Counted from the stretch's first letter, positions 28,159 to 37,349 are shown. The stretch is DNA of 64,000 bases from Paenibacillus sp. 453mf (GCF_900116105.1 NZ_FPAC01000001.1:1788862-1852861), one strand, 5' to 3'. Numbers and translations are program-made. The notes: a model not told the origin generated them from the sequence alone.

Positions 28159-29364
28159 TTAAAGTACACCCGGTTGATGCTGCTTCGTCCACGTACTCAT
28201 GGCAGGAATTTTGGAATAATCAACTCGATCGGCGTACTTCCTCGCGATCTCGGTGATTTCAGACAACAATCCTTCATTAAGTGTAATCGGCATCAGTCCC
28301 TTGGATAGAAAGAGACCATTCTCAACATGGAGATCATTCTCGGCCGCCTCTTGCCTTGGATTCGAGACGTAAGCAATCTCACTGCCCGTCAGCTGACTCA
28401 CCAGCTTAGCCAGATCATTGACTCGATGTGTCTCTGTCATTTGATTCATGATGAGTACTCGATCTCCTATTGCGGGAGGATGTTCTACAGCAAGCTGCAG
28501 ACATTGCACGGTATCTTGAATATGAATGAAAGCTCTCGTTTGGCCACCAGTTCCGTGTACGGTAATCGGATGTCCGATCGCAGCCTGCATAAGGAAACGA
28601 TTCAGAACGGTACCATAATCTCCGTCATAATCGAAACGATTAATCAGTCTTTCGTCTAATTGCGTCTCTTTGGTATGCGTTCCCCATACGATCCCCTGGT
28701 GAAGATCGGTAATCCGAAGCTTGTCATTTTTGTTATAAAAAGCAAACAACAGCTGATCCTGAGATTTGGTCATGTGATAGATGGATCCTGGATTCGTAGG
28801 GTACAAAATTTGCTGTTGCACACGTTCTCCCTCTTCAGTTACCACCTCTATATCCAAATACCCTTCAGGTATCGCAATCCCTGCCGTTCCATAACCATAG
28901 ACACCCATCGTTCCTAAATGAATCAGGTGGATATCTAAGCCGCTCTCTACGATCGCACTTAGAATATTATGCGTTGCATTAATATTGTTGTTAACCGTAT
29001 ACCGCTTCAAACGAGAGGATTTCATAGAATATGGCGCAGATCTCTGCTCTGCAAAATGGATCATTACATCCGGTTTTTCCTCCATGATGACATTTAACAG
29101 ATCATCATAATCCTCGGCGACATTGAGCAGGTAATGTTGGATGCGCTTGCCTGTTACTTCCTTCCAGGCTTCAAGGCGAACTTCCATTGACTGAATCGGA
29201 GTTAGTGAATTGGTCTGGGATTCCTCATCAATTCTTCTTCTGGAGAGGTTATCAATGATAATCACTTCATGTCCCAAGCTGGACAAGTGAAGGCTGGTCG
29301 GCCATCCACAGAATCCATCGCCGCCAAAAACGAATATTTTTTTATGTACATGCATACTTGTCAT
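28159..29364 (-). CDS. sqdB: UDP-sulfoquinovose synthase (SqdB/SQD1-like)
   Basis: A ~401-residue extended short-chain dehydrogenase: Rossmann start 'VFGGDGFCGWPTSLHLS', 'FAEQRSAPYSM', 'LGTMGVYGYG' and the Y-x3-K pair in 'YHMTKSQD', with substrate region 'DYGTVLNRFL' and 'RAFIHIQDTVQCL'. These motifs are specific to UDP-sulfoquinovose synthase, which makes UDP-sulfoquinovose from UDP-glucose and sulfite. ATG 29364 (after AAAGGATGGG) is preferred; the frame begins at 29385, overlapping the patatin gene. It is the last gene of a three-gene sulfolipid operon. Confidence 0.9.
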   Translation of the reverse strand: MTSMHVHKKIFVFGGDGFCGWPTSLHLSSLGHEVIIIDNLSRRRIDEESQTNSLTPIQSMEVRLEAWKEVTGKRIQHYLLNVAEDYDDLLNVIMEEKPDVMIHFAEQRSAPYSMKSSRLKRYTVNNNINATHNILSAIVESGLDIHLIHLGTMGVYGYGTAGIAIPEGYLDIEVVTEEGERVQQQILYPTNPGSIYHMTKSQDQLLFAFYNKNDKLRITDLHQGIVWGTHTKETQLDERLINRFDYDGDYGTVLNRFLMQAAIGHPITVHGTGGQTRAFIHIQDTVQCLQLAVEHPPAIGDRVLIMNQMTETHRVNDLAKLVSQLTGSEIAYVSNPRQEAAENDLHVENGLFLSKGLMPITLNEGLLSEITEIARKYADRVDYSKIPAMSTWTKQHQPGVL

Positions 29365-29377
29365 CTCAACCCATCCT

Positions 29378-30268
29378 TTACGCATTCAATCTGTTCTTAT
29401 TCTGTGATTTAAACAAAAATCGGAAGAGCGCATCCTTCTTTTGTTCTGTTTCTCGGTATCCCTGCCAATAAAGCTGCATAAGCACCTGTTTGTTGCGTTC
29501 AGTTCTCCCCGCGATTAAGGGTTGTTCAGGCTGGATGATGAAAACTTCGTTATCCCTTTCCATGCTTAACAGTCGCTTCGTCGTTTGATTGTAATCGTTA
29601 TGCCTCTTCTTCAGCTGTTGCTGGAGCTGCGGAAATTGTCTGAACAAACCATAGTACATCCAGCCGTATGGCTCAGGCTTTTTTATATAACCTTTATTTC
29701 GAGTTAGAACAACAAGATGACGTTTGTAGCCTCGGTCAATAGAAGGCTGGATCGGAATTGGATCTGCTACTCCACCGTCAATAAGCTGTCTGCCCTGGAA
29801 TAATACACTCGGGGAGAGCACAGGTAGACTGCTTGAAGCACGAATCAGGGTGAACAGATTTTCCGCTGAATCGTAATGATCATGATACAATGCAGAACCT
29901 GTTGCCATATCCGTCGTAGTAATGAGAAACAATGCACCGGACTCAGAAAAGGAGGGAAAATCAAAAGGCGCCAGTTGTGCCGGAAGAATGTTGAATATCA
30001 GATCCATATGAAAGAGCTCCTGATGGGTCAACATGCGCTTAATCGATACAAGACTTCGACCATCCAGCAGTTGATTAAAAACCTCGTAAATCTTCCCTCT
30101 CTGTTTAGAAATATAGTAACTTCCAATCAGAGCGCTGGATGAGGAAGAAACCACAATCGGAAAGTCGATGCCCCATGCCCTTAAGCAATCCAATACGCCT
30201 GCCGTGTATAATCCCCTCATTCCCCCGCCTTCCAGAATAAGTCCGATATCATTTTCTGCTGGATTCAA
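29378..30268 (-). CDS. Patatin-like phospholipase in the sulfolipid operon
   Basis: A 296-residue patatin-fold protein: oxyanion motif 'EGGGMRG' (residues 13-19) and catalytic-Asp motif 'IDGGVADP' are present. The nucleophile elbow, normally GxSxG, reads 'VVSSSSSALIG' (S41-S45): a serine is available but the flanking glycines are replaced, which is odd. It may hydrolyse or remodel acyl lipids at the membrane. TTG start at 30268 after GGGGAG with 8-base spacing; 16 bp after sqdX and overlapping the region before sqdB, so it is embedded in the operon and probably acts on the same lipid pathway. Confidence 0.82.
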   Translation of the reverse strand: MNPAENDIGLILEGGGMRGLYTAGVLDCLRAWGIDFPIVVSSSSSALIGSYYISKQRGKIYEVFNQLLDGRSLVSIKRMLTHQELFHMDLIFNILPAQLAPFDFPSFSESGALFLITTTDMATGSALYHDHYDSAENLFTLIRASSSLPVLSPSVLFQGRQLIDGGVADPIPIQPSIDRGYKRHLVVLTRNKGYIKKPEPYGWMYYGLFRQFPQLQQQLKKRHNDYNQTTKRLLSMERDNEVFIIQPEQPLIAGRTERNKQVLMQLYWQGYRETEQKKDALFRFLFKSQNKNRLNA

Positions 30269-30284
30269 GCCGTCATCTCCCCTT

Positions 30285-31433
30285 CTAATTCGAATTCAAG
30301 ATTTCCTCATTTGACTTAAGCTTCCTCTCTGAAATGGTCTGTTTATAGTACCCAAGCACCTGCTCCGCTGCTTCTGACCATCCCTTGCCTATACTCTCTT
30401 GATAAGCAGCTTCAGCCATCTTTTTTCTTACAGCTTCATCTTCGAACCGACAGACAGCGGAGATAAAATCCTGATGATCGTTAGGATCATATAATAATCC
30501 AGAGTGCTCATGTCTGATCTGTTCGCTTGTTGGTCCACTTCTTGCAGCAACAACAGGAAGACCGGATGCCATGGCTTCCAAGAGGACAAGTCCAAGCGTC
30601 TCTGTCGTGGATGGAAAAACAAAAACATCAGATGAAGCAAAGGCCTGCGCCAGCTCTTGACCATATAGGAAGCCTGTAAAGAGTGTAGGTGTGCCTTTAA
30701 AGTGGTCTTCCAGCGCCTTTCGATGCGGTCCATCCCCGATAATGGCGAGAACAAATTGATCAGAAGCGTCAAACAGATCTCTGAGCTTCTCTATTTCCTT
30801 CTCTACCGCCAGTCTGCCCACGTAGAGCAGTATTTTTTTACCCTCGTGTCCTTGAGACAACCTCACACGCATAACTGAATCGTAACGCTCGGGACTGAAC
30901 ATTTCGGTATCAACACCGCGTTTCCAGTGCATAACATTTCGAAAATGTCGTGAGGTTAGTTCATCCTTAACAGTAAGAGAAGTACACAAATTGACAGCTG
31001 CCCGGTTATGAAGTGATCGAATATAGGACCACAAGAGACCTTTTAGATAGGGGAGCTTGTAATAATCAAGGTACTGTGACAGGTTCGTATGATACGACGC
31101 CAATAATGGATAACCATACTTTCTCGAATAATATATTCCTGCAGCTCCAAGTAATGCCGGATTGACGACATGCACGACATCAGGATCATACTCTTTCAGT
31201 AGCTTTCCGACTTTAGGGCTCGGCATTGCAAACTTTTTCGTTCTGTATAACGGAAGTGGACGTGCTGGAATTCCATAGATTCTGGCTTCACCAAAACGGG
31301 TGATTCCCAAATCCGGAGCAATAATAATCACTTCATGACCTTCGTCAAGGAAATAACGAATTGAAGCCGTTAATCTGGTAACAATCCCGTCAGTCGAAGG
31401 CAGAAATGTTTCAGTTATGATTGCAATTTTCAT
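30285..31433 (-). CDS. sqdX: Sulfoquinovosyl-diacylglycerol synthase-like glycosyltransferase (GT4)
   Basis: A ~382-residue GT-B glycosyltransferase of family GT4. The N-terminal domain ('ITETFLPSTDGIVTRL', 'VVNPALLGAAGIYYS', 'RGVDTEMFSPERY') closely follows cyanobacterial SqdX, and the C-terminal domain has 'LYVGRLAVEKEIEKL' and 'PSTTETLGLVLLEAMASGLP' (nucleotide-sugar site). It would transfer sulfoquinovose from UDP-sulfoquinovose to diacylglycerol at the membrane. A related MgtA-like mannosyltransferase is the alternative, but sqdB two genes downstream supports SqdX. ATG 31433 after GGAGGAAG; the first gene of the operon. Confidence 0.85.
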   Translation of the reverse strand: MKIAIITETFLPSTDGIVTRLTASIRYFLDEGHEVIIIAPDLGITRFGEARIYGIPARPLPLYRTKKFAMPSPKVGKLLKEYDPDVVHVVNPALLGAAGIYYSRKYGYPLLASYHTNLSQYLDYYKLPYLKGLLWSYIRSLHNRAAVNLCTSLTVKDELTSRHFRNVMHWKRGVDTEMFSPERYDSVMRVRLSQGHEGKKILLYVGRLAVEKEIEKLRDLFDASDQFVLAIIGDGPHRKALEDHFKGTPTLFTGFLYGQELAQAFASSDVFVFPSTTETLGLVLLEAMASGLPVVAARSGPTSEQIRHEHSGLLYDPNDHQDFISAVCRFEDEAVRKKMAEAAYQESIGKGWSEAAEQVLGYYKQTISERKLKSNEEILNSN

Positions 31434-31490
31434 GGTACACTTCCTCCATAGTTGATCCAACTCTAATGATACCTAATTTTTGTTAAGGCT

Positions 31491-31505
31491 GAATCAATTT
31501 CATAA
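31491..31505 (+). repeat. Copy of the GAATCAATTTCATAA dispersed repeat
   Basis: The 15-bp core GAATCAATTTCATAA is identical to copies at 20649-20663, 20710-20724 (inverted) and 54206-54220. It lies just upstream of the sqdX operon. Confidence 0.6.
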
Positions 31506-31620
31506 ATCCTTGCATTTCTCAGGTATTGAAATAAATGAGGTGAATCATGGTAAAGATATATTTTGGTTCATTATGTATATTATCAAATCATCCCTACATA
31601 TGGTAAGATCTCTCTAGAAT

Positions 31621-31654
31621 AAATACAAAAAGAGCCGCGTAATACGCAGCTCTT
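31621..31654 (-). terminator. Terminator of the TerC gene
   Basis: Stem AAGAGCCGCGT with ACGCAGCTCTT (31630-31640 and 31644-31654, 3-nt loop, one wobble) and TTTTTGTATTT on the minus strand. Confidence 0.75.
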
Positions 31655-31711
31655 GGTTTGGCATGTCTTGTCAGCGACAATATATAGCTATCTGCTTACA
31701 ATGGCTTAATC

Positions 31712-32488
31712 CTATATAATATCTTCTGCTGCCTGCTTCTTGTTCGATGGAGCAAACCAGCCCCATAACGCGATTGCAACCAGCACTGCATAGAATACAA
31801 GTGTCCAGCCCGTGCTATGTGGAAAATGATGATCCAGCACTCCGATATCCTCGTGAGCGAGAGTAATTACAGCTAGCTTAACACCGACCCACGCAACGAT
31901 CGCATATGCTGTCGTTTCCAGTGCCGGGCGATCAACAAGCAGCTTAACAAACCATGTTGCAGCAAACTTAATGAGTACCAGTCCAGCAATTCCGCCGAGC
32001 ACGACAACGATGAACTGACCACCATCCATTCCCCCGAAATCACCAAGCGGCGAATCTGGAAGTCCGAGTGCGAGAGCAACTGCAGCCAGTATTGAGTCAA
32101 TCGCAAAGGCAATATCGGCGAGTGCAATTTTACCAACCGTAGCCCAGTAACTTTTTCCCGCAGCGTTTTTCTTGACATCCTCGCGAATTTTCTCGTTTTT
32201 CTTCCCGAATTTCGTTTTAATGACATGCTTCAATCCGAGGTATAGAAGATACGCTGCACCAATAGCCTGTATTTGCCAAACGTTTGCAATAAACGAAATC
32301 GCAAATAACGCGCCAAATCGAAAAACAAAAGCCAGAATAATTCCATAATTAATTGCTTTCTTCTTCTGTTCTTCCGGCAAGTGCTTTGCAATTACCGCCA
32401 GAACAAGGGCATTATCCGCTGATAATAATCCTTCCAGTCCAATAAGAATCAGCAGCGCCCATGCATACTCCAGCCATATTGACTCCAA
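31712..32488 (-). CDS. TerC family membrane protein (YceF/YkoY-like metal exporter)
   Basis: A 258-residue integral membrane protein with about seven transmembrane helices and the acidic TerC motifs 'GLEGLLSADNALVLAV' (residue ~18-33) and 'ALADIAFAIDSILA' (~122-135). B. subtilis members YceF and YkoY export manganese and supply metal to secreted enzymes. No yybP-ykoY manganese riboswitch signature is visible upstream, although that RNA often precedes such genes. A TTG start at 32488 is used (AAAGAGGG eight bases upstream). It stands alone with its own terminator. Confidence 0.88.
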   Translation of the reverse strand: MESIWLEYAWALLILIGLEGLLSADNALVLAVIAKHLPEEQKKKAINYGIILAFVFRFGALFAISFIANVWQIQAIGAAYLLYLGLKHVIKTKFGKKNEKIREDVKKNAAGKSYWATVGKIALADIAFAIDSILAAVALALGLPDSPLGDFGGMDGGQFIVVVLGGIAGLVLIKFAATWFVKLLVDRPALETTAYAIVAWVGVKLAVITLAHEDIGVLDHHFPHSTGWTLVFYAVLVAIALWGWFAPSNKKQAAEDII

Positions 32489-32774
32489 TCGTGTTACCCT
32501 CTTTCCATTTAGAATGAATACTTACATAGTTTACCTTATTTCCTTACGACATCAAGCTCCATCTCGTTTCGTTAGTGAAACAAATTTAACAAACATCGTC
32601 ATATTGAAGCTGTCTAACTTTAAATAAACTCTAAAGAAGTAACCGTACCAGCTCTGTATTTCCATAAGGATGCAAAGTTACAGAAAGATGATGGTGTGAG
32701 GAATGATATTCCCGACGCAATGGCACTATAGAGAAGTGGTATACATCTCATTTGCCTAAAGGAGGAATACTGTA
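32489..32774. other. Intergenic region, no gene recognised
   Basis: About 290 bp between the divergent terC gene and the 34-residue gene. AT-rich, with AAAGGAGG at its right end serving the small gene. No RNA signature recognised. Confidence 0.35.
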
Positions 32775-32879
32775 ATGGCCGACCAGAAGAGAAGGAAAGA
32801 AGCAGCCTGGAAGTCACGAAAGCAAGAACAGCACCCTCATGGTAAAGTAAAATCGCTCAAGGAATTATCAAGCGAGTAA
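32775..32879 (+). CDS. 34-residue basic small protein
   Basis: ATG 32775 is preceded by a near-perfect AAAGGAGG site with a 9-base spacer. The 34-residue product is highly basic ('DQKRRKEAAWKSRKQEQ', then 'HPHGKVKSLKEL'). The pattern basic-Trp-K/R-rich, HPHGKVKS, ending in a short acidic tail resembles the tiny DUF6254-type proteins of Bacillaceae, as far as I remember that family; the function is unknown. A strong terminator follows at 32907-32942, which supports a real transcription unit. Confidence 0.7.
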   Translation: MADQKRRKEAAWKSRKQEQHPHGKVKSLKELSSE

Positions 32880-32906
32880 GAGATGAGCTTACTACGATAA
32901 TTGAAG

Positions 32907-32942
32907 AAGACTGCTGGCGTATAAGGCCGGCAGTCTTTTTTT
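32907..32942 (+). terminator. Terminator of the small basic protein gene
   Basis: A 12-bp stem AAGACTGCTGGC with GCCGGCAGTCTT (one wobble), followed by a run of T to 32942. Confidence 0.85.
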
Positions 32943-33069
32943 CTCGGATATATGCTCTCTCATTCATGCACTGCTTAACTTTATTCAACAGCTCCAGATG
33001 CAAGGATTCGAAGGTTCACATGACGATATCGACCAGCGAGAGCTGTAATCATCTACCGTTTCGTCAAGC

Positions 33070-33097
33070 AAACCCTCCTAACGGAGGGTTTATTTTA
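33070..33097 (+). terminator. Terminator-like hairpin
   Basis: A 9-bp perfect stem AAACCCTCC with GGAGGGTTT (33070-33078 and 33083-33091) and TATTTTATAT after it. Upstream (32943-33048) is a short open frame ending 'GFEGSHDDIDQREL', without a ribosome site, perhaps a gene remnant. Confidence 0.6.
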
Positions 33098-33122
33098 TAT
33101 CTCTGGACCATTGAACAGACGG

Positions 33123-33686
33123 TTAACTTATAGGCGATTTTTTATAAATCATCGAGATTTGATTTGCTATATGTTCCGAGCTAAAGTGAATTCCTTCTCT
33201 GATCCACCACATTATGACCCCGATAATTGAAGATGTCAGAATCTCGATTGATACTAGATGATCTGGCAAACCCCTCGTGATTTGCGCTTTATTTCTTCTC
33301 GTTTCGATCAAATGTTTGAAGAGATTGAATAGTCTGGATTCATAGTTTTTGTGCTCAAACAATACAGCGAACAGCTTCCTATTCTCATATATATAGTCCA
33401 AAAATCGTGTTAGGTCCTCTTCGTTATCCAGTATTTCCGACTGTACAAGAGGCTCTAATTTTATCGACAGCTCGTCGAACATTTCATTCGTAACCTTCGT
33501 CATCAGATCGTTAATATCTACATAGTGAAGATAAAATGTTGCCCTATTTAGTTCAGCGCGATCAGCAACCTTCTGTACTGTGACCTGTGAGATCGATGGT
33601 TCCTCTACCAGAAGAGAAAGAGCGGCCTGTTTAAACATATTTTTGGAACGAATTGCTCGTGGATCTTCCTTTTTTCTTATAGACAT
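33123..33686 (-). CDS. TetR-family regulator
   Basis: A 187-residue TetR regulator: N-terminal HTH ('ISQVTVQKVADRAELNRATF', residues ~28-48) and a C-terminal domain of the TetR_C_8/DhaS-like type ending in 'IIGVIMWWIREGIHFSSEHI'. ATG follows AAAGGAG. It diverges from the MFS exporter gene 33855, which it very probably represses; the ligand is likely a drug-like compound exported by that pump. Confidence 0.9.
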   Translation of the reverse strand: MSIRKKEDPRAIRSKNMFKQAALSLLVEEPSISQVTVQKVADRAELNRATFYLHYVDINDLMTKVTNEMFDELSIKLEPLVQSEILDNEEDLTRFLDYIYENRKLFAVLFEHKNYESRLFNLFKHLIETRRNKAQITRGLPDHLVSIEILTSSIIGVIMWWIREGIHFSSEHIANQISMIYKKSPIS

Positions 33687-33854
33687 TTCTTTCTCCTTTG
33701 TCGATTAAATCCTTGTTTGTATGCAGTTTGCCTACTCCTTGTTGTATACACGACGCATTGAAACAAATTGCAAATTGGCAGTTTATTTTCATTATGATAC
33801 CATCTATTTTATTGATACGGTGTTGACAAAGCAATGCTTGGAAGGAGTACCTTA

Positions 33855-35333
33855 ATGGAACAAGAGAAGCCCAATGTAAAAAAAGGAATACTATTATTTA
33901 TTTTAATTTTAGGTTGTTTTTTATCAACCTTGAATCAAACCCTGCTCAATGTAGCACTTAATGATCTGATGAATGTGTTCAAAGTGTCGGCTTCAACCAT
34001 ACAATGGCTAGCAACTGGCTTTATGCTGGTCAACGGAGTATTAATTCCCGCCACAGCTTATCTCATGAAGCGTTTCACCACTAGACAATTATTTGTCAGC
34101 TCCATGCTGCTGTTGTTGATCGGCAGTGTAATTTGTGCATTATCACCTAATTTCAGTATTTTACTTACAGGAAGAATGATTCAAGCCGCAGGTACAGGGA
34201 TTATTACTCCCCTTATGATGAGCGTCATCCTTATCGTCTTCCCTATTGAAAAAAGAGGCAGCGTCATGGGCTTGATCGGCTTTGCTATTATATTTGCACC
34301 TGCAATCGCCCCTACTCTGGCTGGTTTCATTATTGAATATGTATCTTGGAGATGGCTCTTTATTGGGCTGGTGCCTTTTGCGGCAATTGTCATTTTGCTA
34401 TCATTAAAATACTTGGCTAACGTTTCTCAAACCGTCAAAGCCAAGCTTGATGTTGTGAGTGTTGTATTGTCTACAATCGGCTTCGGCTTTATATTATATG
34501 GATTTAGCACCGCTGGCAGCAAGGGCTGGGATTCCCTCAGTGTGATCCTGTCTTTGATCATCGGACTCTTAATTACATCTCTATTTTGTGCCCGGCAAAT
34601 TAAATCCAAAGATCCTCTATTGAACCTGGATGTATTTAAGAATAAGATGTTTACGTTCACTTCCGTCATAAACATTCTCATTACGATGCTTATTTATGCG
34701 GATTTGATCCTGCTGCCTATGTACCTCCAAAGCGGTAAGGGCTTTACCGCCTTTGAAGCTGGACTATTATTACTACCTGGTGCAGTGATTAATGCTCTTT
34801 TATCTCCAGTTACAGGCAAGCTGTATGACCGATTCGGAGCAAAACCTCTGTTTATAACAGGCCTGCTCTTCATCATCCCATCCATGTGGGCCGTGACTGA
34901 CTTATCCAGTGATACTTCTTATATGTATTTAATGATCCGTACGATTTGTCTGCGCATTGGCCTTAGCTTTATTACGATGCCGCTGAACACTGCTGGTTTG
35001 AATGCATTGCCAAGACATTTGGGCACGCATGGCTCCGCAGTTAACAATACGGTTCGGCAAATTGCAGGAGCGATCGGAACAGCTGTTGTAATCACGATCT
35101 ATACCGCTCAAGCAGCCCGTCATTCTATTGAAGTTCAAAGCCAAAATCCAACGGCTTCCTCCGAGTTCATCGCGACCCTTTCTTCCATATTAGGCTCAAG
35201 TGACGCATACTACTTTATGATGGTTATAGGGATAATTGCACTTGTGCTGACGCTATTCATGCCTGGCAAAAGGACGCAGAAACAGGCTGCTGAACAAGCC
35301 TTAGAGAAGAAAGAGTCCGTCCAATCCAAATAG
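33855..35333 (+). CDS. DHA2-family MFS drug exporter (EmrB/LmrB-like)
   Basis: A 492-residue proton-driven exporter with 14 predicted transmembrane helices. Typical DHA2 features: 'NVALNDLMNVFKVSASTIQW' after TM1 and the motif C-like 'GFAIIFAPAIAPTLAGFII' in TM5. ATG 33855 is chosen after AAGGAG. It lies divergent to a TetR regulator and is paralogous to the exporter at 37598-39079. It ends at a strong bidirectional terminator. Confidence 0.92.
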   Translation: MEQEKPNVKKGILLFILILGCFLSTLNQTLLNVALNDLMNVFKVSASTIQWLATGFMLVNGVLIPATAYLMKRFTTRQLFVSSMLLLLIGSVICALSPNFSILLTGRMIQAAGTGIITPLMMSVILIVFPIEKRGSVMGLIGFAIIFAPAIAPTLAGFIIEYVSWRWLFIGLVPFAAIVILLSLKYLANVSQTVKAKLDVVSVVLSTIGFGFILYGFSTAGSKGWDSLSVILSLIIGLLITSLFCARQIKSKDPLLNLDVFKNKMFTFTSVINILITMLIYADLILLPMYLQSGKGFTAFEAGLLLLPGAVINALLSPVTGKLYDRFGAKPLFITGLLFIIPSMWAVTDLSSDTSYMYLMIRTICLRIGLSFITMPLNTAGLNALPRHLGTHGSAVNNTVRQIAGAIGTAVVITIYTAQAARHSIEVQSQNPTASSEFIATLSSILGSSDAYYFMMVIGIIALVLTLFMPGKRTQKQAAEQALEKKESVQSK

Positions 35334-35359
35334 TGATTTCTTTCAGAGTTAAAATTAAA

Positions 35360-35399
35360 GAAGAAGACAGCCGAATCTTGATGCTCGGCTGTCTTCTTC
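35360..35399. terminator. Bidirectional terminator
   Basis: A perfect 15-bp stem GAAGAAGACAGCCGA (35360-35374) with TCGGCTGTCTTCTTC (35385-35399) between convergent genes. Confidence 0.85.
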
Positions 35400-35435
35400 A
35401 TTTATGAATACCTCAAGGCTTTGATAATTACTAGC

Positions 35436-37145
35436 CTATACATCTTTCCCTGTCCATAATTTAATACGCTCTTTCAGCCATTCTGTGTATTGCTGCTCCA
35501 TCTCAACCGCGCCTGCTTTATCAATCTCCGCCAGCATGCTGTCATAGATTTGATCAAATTGATCCGGGCTTGAAACGATTGCTTCTGGAATCCGTTTGCG
35601 AATAATGTCTTGGGTTTTCTGGAAAATAACGTTGTAATTCGTATCCGATGGAACCGGCATATTGTATGCAGCTCCCCACTCCTTAACAGGGAAATCCTCT
35701 TCAGTCGGGAATAAGCCTTTCCAAGTCTCTACGCCATAAGCTGCAAGTGTTTCCTTCTCGACCTCGTTATAGTTCTTGATAATTTCTTCTGGGAAGTTGG
35801 TAGTATAATAATTCCCCGTTGAATCTTTTACTCCATCACCATAACGCGCACTGAAGATGTTGTACAGACCGATTCCGGATTCCTTCGTAAAGTTTGCATT
35901 GTCATTGTTCTTCTTCTCCTGAACCTCTGCTGGGATCTTACGAACGCCGTCTTCTACAACATAGTGTTCACCTTCAATCCCCCATTGACGAAGTACCTGC
36001 CCTTCGTCAGAGGCAAGCCAGTCTAGGAATTTAATTGCACGAACAGGATCTTCACAGCTCGTTGTGATCCCGATCCCGTATGCATCCAGGCCGATGCTTT
36101 GGAAGTCGGCGCGTTTATATGTCTCATCCAGAGATACAGGATAGTGTCCGTAAGTCTGCTCATACTTTCCGGCAGATTTCAAAGCATTCTCTGCGTCGCT
36201 GTATCCCCAATCTTGGTCAAGCAAACCAAGTACACGTCCACTTGCTATCTTAGCCTTGTATTGATCATCCTTTTGAATGAAGCTCTCTTTATCGAGCAAG
36301 CCTTCATTGTATATTTTGTTCAGCCAGCGGAAAAACTCTTTCTCCTCTGGACGCTTGTAATGTAACATCGCTTCGTACGTTTCAGGATTAATGTAGTATT
36401 CGCCATCATCCGGAGCGCCTGTTACACCAAAAGCTGGATTTGTAACCGTTATCATAATTCTCCATCCATCAGCACTAAGTGAGATCGGAATGGTTGGCTG
36501 ACCATCGGCTGTTGTTGGATGCTTCTCATAGTACTCCCGAATTGCATTCTCAAAATCTTCTAGGGTTTTGATCTCTGGATAACCCAGCTCCTTAACCACT
36601 TGATGCTGTATTGAGAATCCGCCTCCTGCATCAAACAATGTCTGTCCAACACCCGTATTTGTTGGCAGCCAGTATATCGATTGATCTTCATTGCTGTATT
36701 TAAGACGATTCATCTGATCTCCATAAACCTTCTTCAAATTAGGTGCATGCTCTTCAATAAGATCCGTAAGATCAATCATCGCACCTGCATCAACCAATTT
36801 GGACAAATTCCCTTTCGGATAAATGAGATCAGGATAATCACCGCTTGCTGCCATCAGAGGGATCTTCTCATCTCCGCCCCCGCTGGATACATCATATTCG
36901 GCATTGATCGTTACACCGGTCTCTTCAATGATCTTCTGACCTATAGCATCCTGCATCTTATTCCAGTTCGGACTTGCATCCGCTCCGAAAAACGTAAATG
37001 TGATCGGTTCTGTTGAATTCGATTCCGATGAAGTCCCTTCATTTCCGGTACTTGCTCCATCATTCGTATTTCCACAGGCAGCAGTAAACAACATTGTGCT
37101 TGCAAGTAGAAGCATGGCAACCGTTTTTGGCGCTTTGTGTTTCAT
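35436..37145 (-). CDS. Extracellular solute-binding lipoprotein (sugar ABC type, orphan)
   Basis: A 569-residue lipoprotein: signal peptide with lipobox 'FTAAC' (Cys24), a Ser/Thr/Asn linker, then a family 1-like solute-binding fold ('ITFTFFGADASPNWNKM', 'PDLIYPKGNLSKLVDAGAMI', 'IKFLDWLASDEGQ'). It resembles the large LipO-type binding proteins of Paenibacillus oligosaccharide transporters. No permease or ATPase genes are adjacent, so it must use proteins encoded elsewhere or be a relic of a transporter. Two cre-like sites upstream suggest catabolite repression. Confidence 0.88.
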   Translation of the reverse strand: MKHKAPKTVAMLLLASTMLFTAACGNTNDGASTGNEGTSSESNSTEPITFTFFGADASPNWNKMQDAIGQKIIEETGVTINAEYDVSSGGGDEKIPLMAASGDYPDLIYPKGNLSKLVDAGAMIDLTDLIEEHAPNLKKVYGDQMNRLKYSNEDQSIYWLPTNTGVGQTLFDAGGGFSIQHQVVKELGYPEIKTLEDFENAIREYYEKHPTTADGQPTIPISLSADGWRIMITVTNPAFGVTGAPDDGEYYINPETYEAMLHYKRPEEKEFFRWLNKIYNEGLLDKESFIQKDDQYKAKIASGRVLGLLDQDWGYSDAENALKSAGKYEQTYGHYPVSLDETYKRADFQSIGLDAYGIGITTSCEDPVRAIKFLDWLASDEGQVLRQWGIEGEHYVVEDGVRKIPAEVQEKKNNDNANFTKESGIGLYNIFSARYGDGVKDSTGNYYTTNFPEEIIKNYNEVEKETLAAYGVETWKGLFPTEEDFPVKEWGAAYNMPVPSDTNYNVIFQKTQDIIRKRIPEAIVSSPDQFDQIYDSMLAEIDKAGAVEMEQQYTEWLKERIKLWTGKDV

Positions 37146-37349
37146 TTGCTGTAATCCCCCTTAGATAGCTTTTTATATGTATAACAGGTATCCCTGTATA
37201 TACCGAATTGAACAGCGAGGAAACAAATCATCATCAAAACCTTAATATAAAGCGCTTTAGGAACAGAATAAACTGGATGAATAGAGAATTAGTTGATCTG
37301 AAGTGCAGTTTACTTGAAATAATGAGGAAATGTATTGGGAAATAAATTG

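Noticed and set aside
32489-32700. yybP-ykoY manganese riboswitch before the TerC gene
   Set aside because: None of the conserved loop sequences of that RNA is present.
32943-33048. Open frame ending 'GFEGSHDDIDQREL' before the hairpin at 33070
   Set aside because: It has no start codon with a ribosome site and no recognisable family; noted only with the terminator.
37255-37270. AAAGCGCTTTA as a third cre site
   Set aside because: The outer positions do not fit the cre consensus (about four mismatches).
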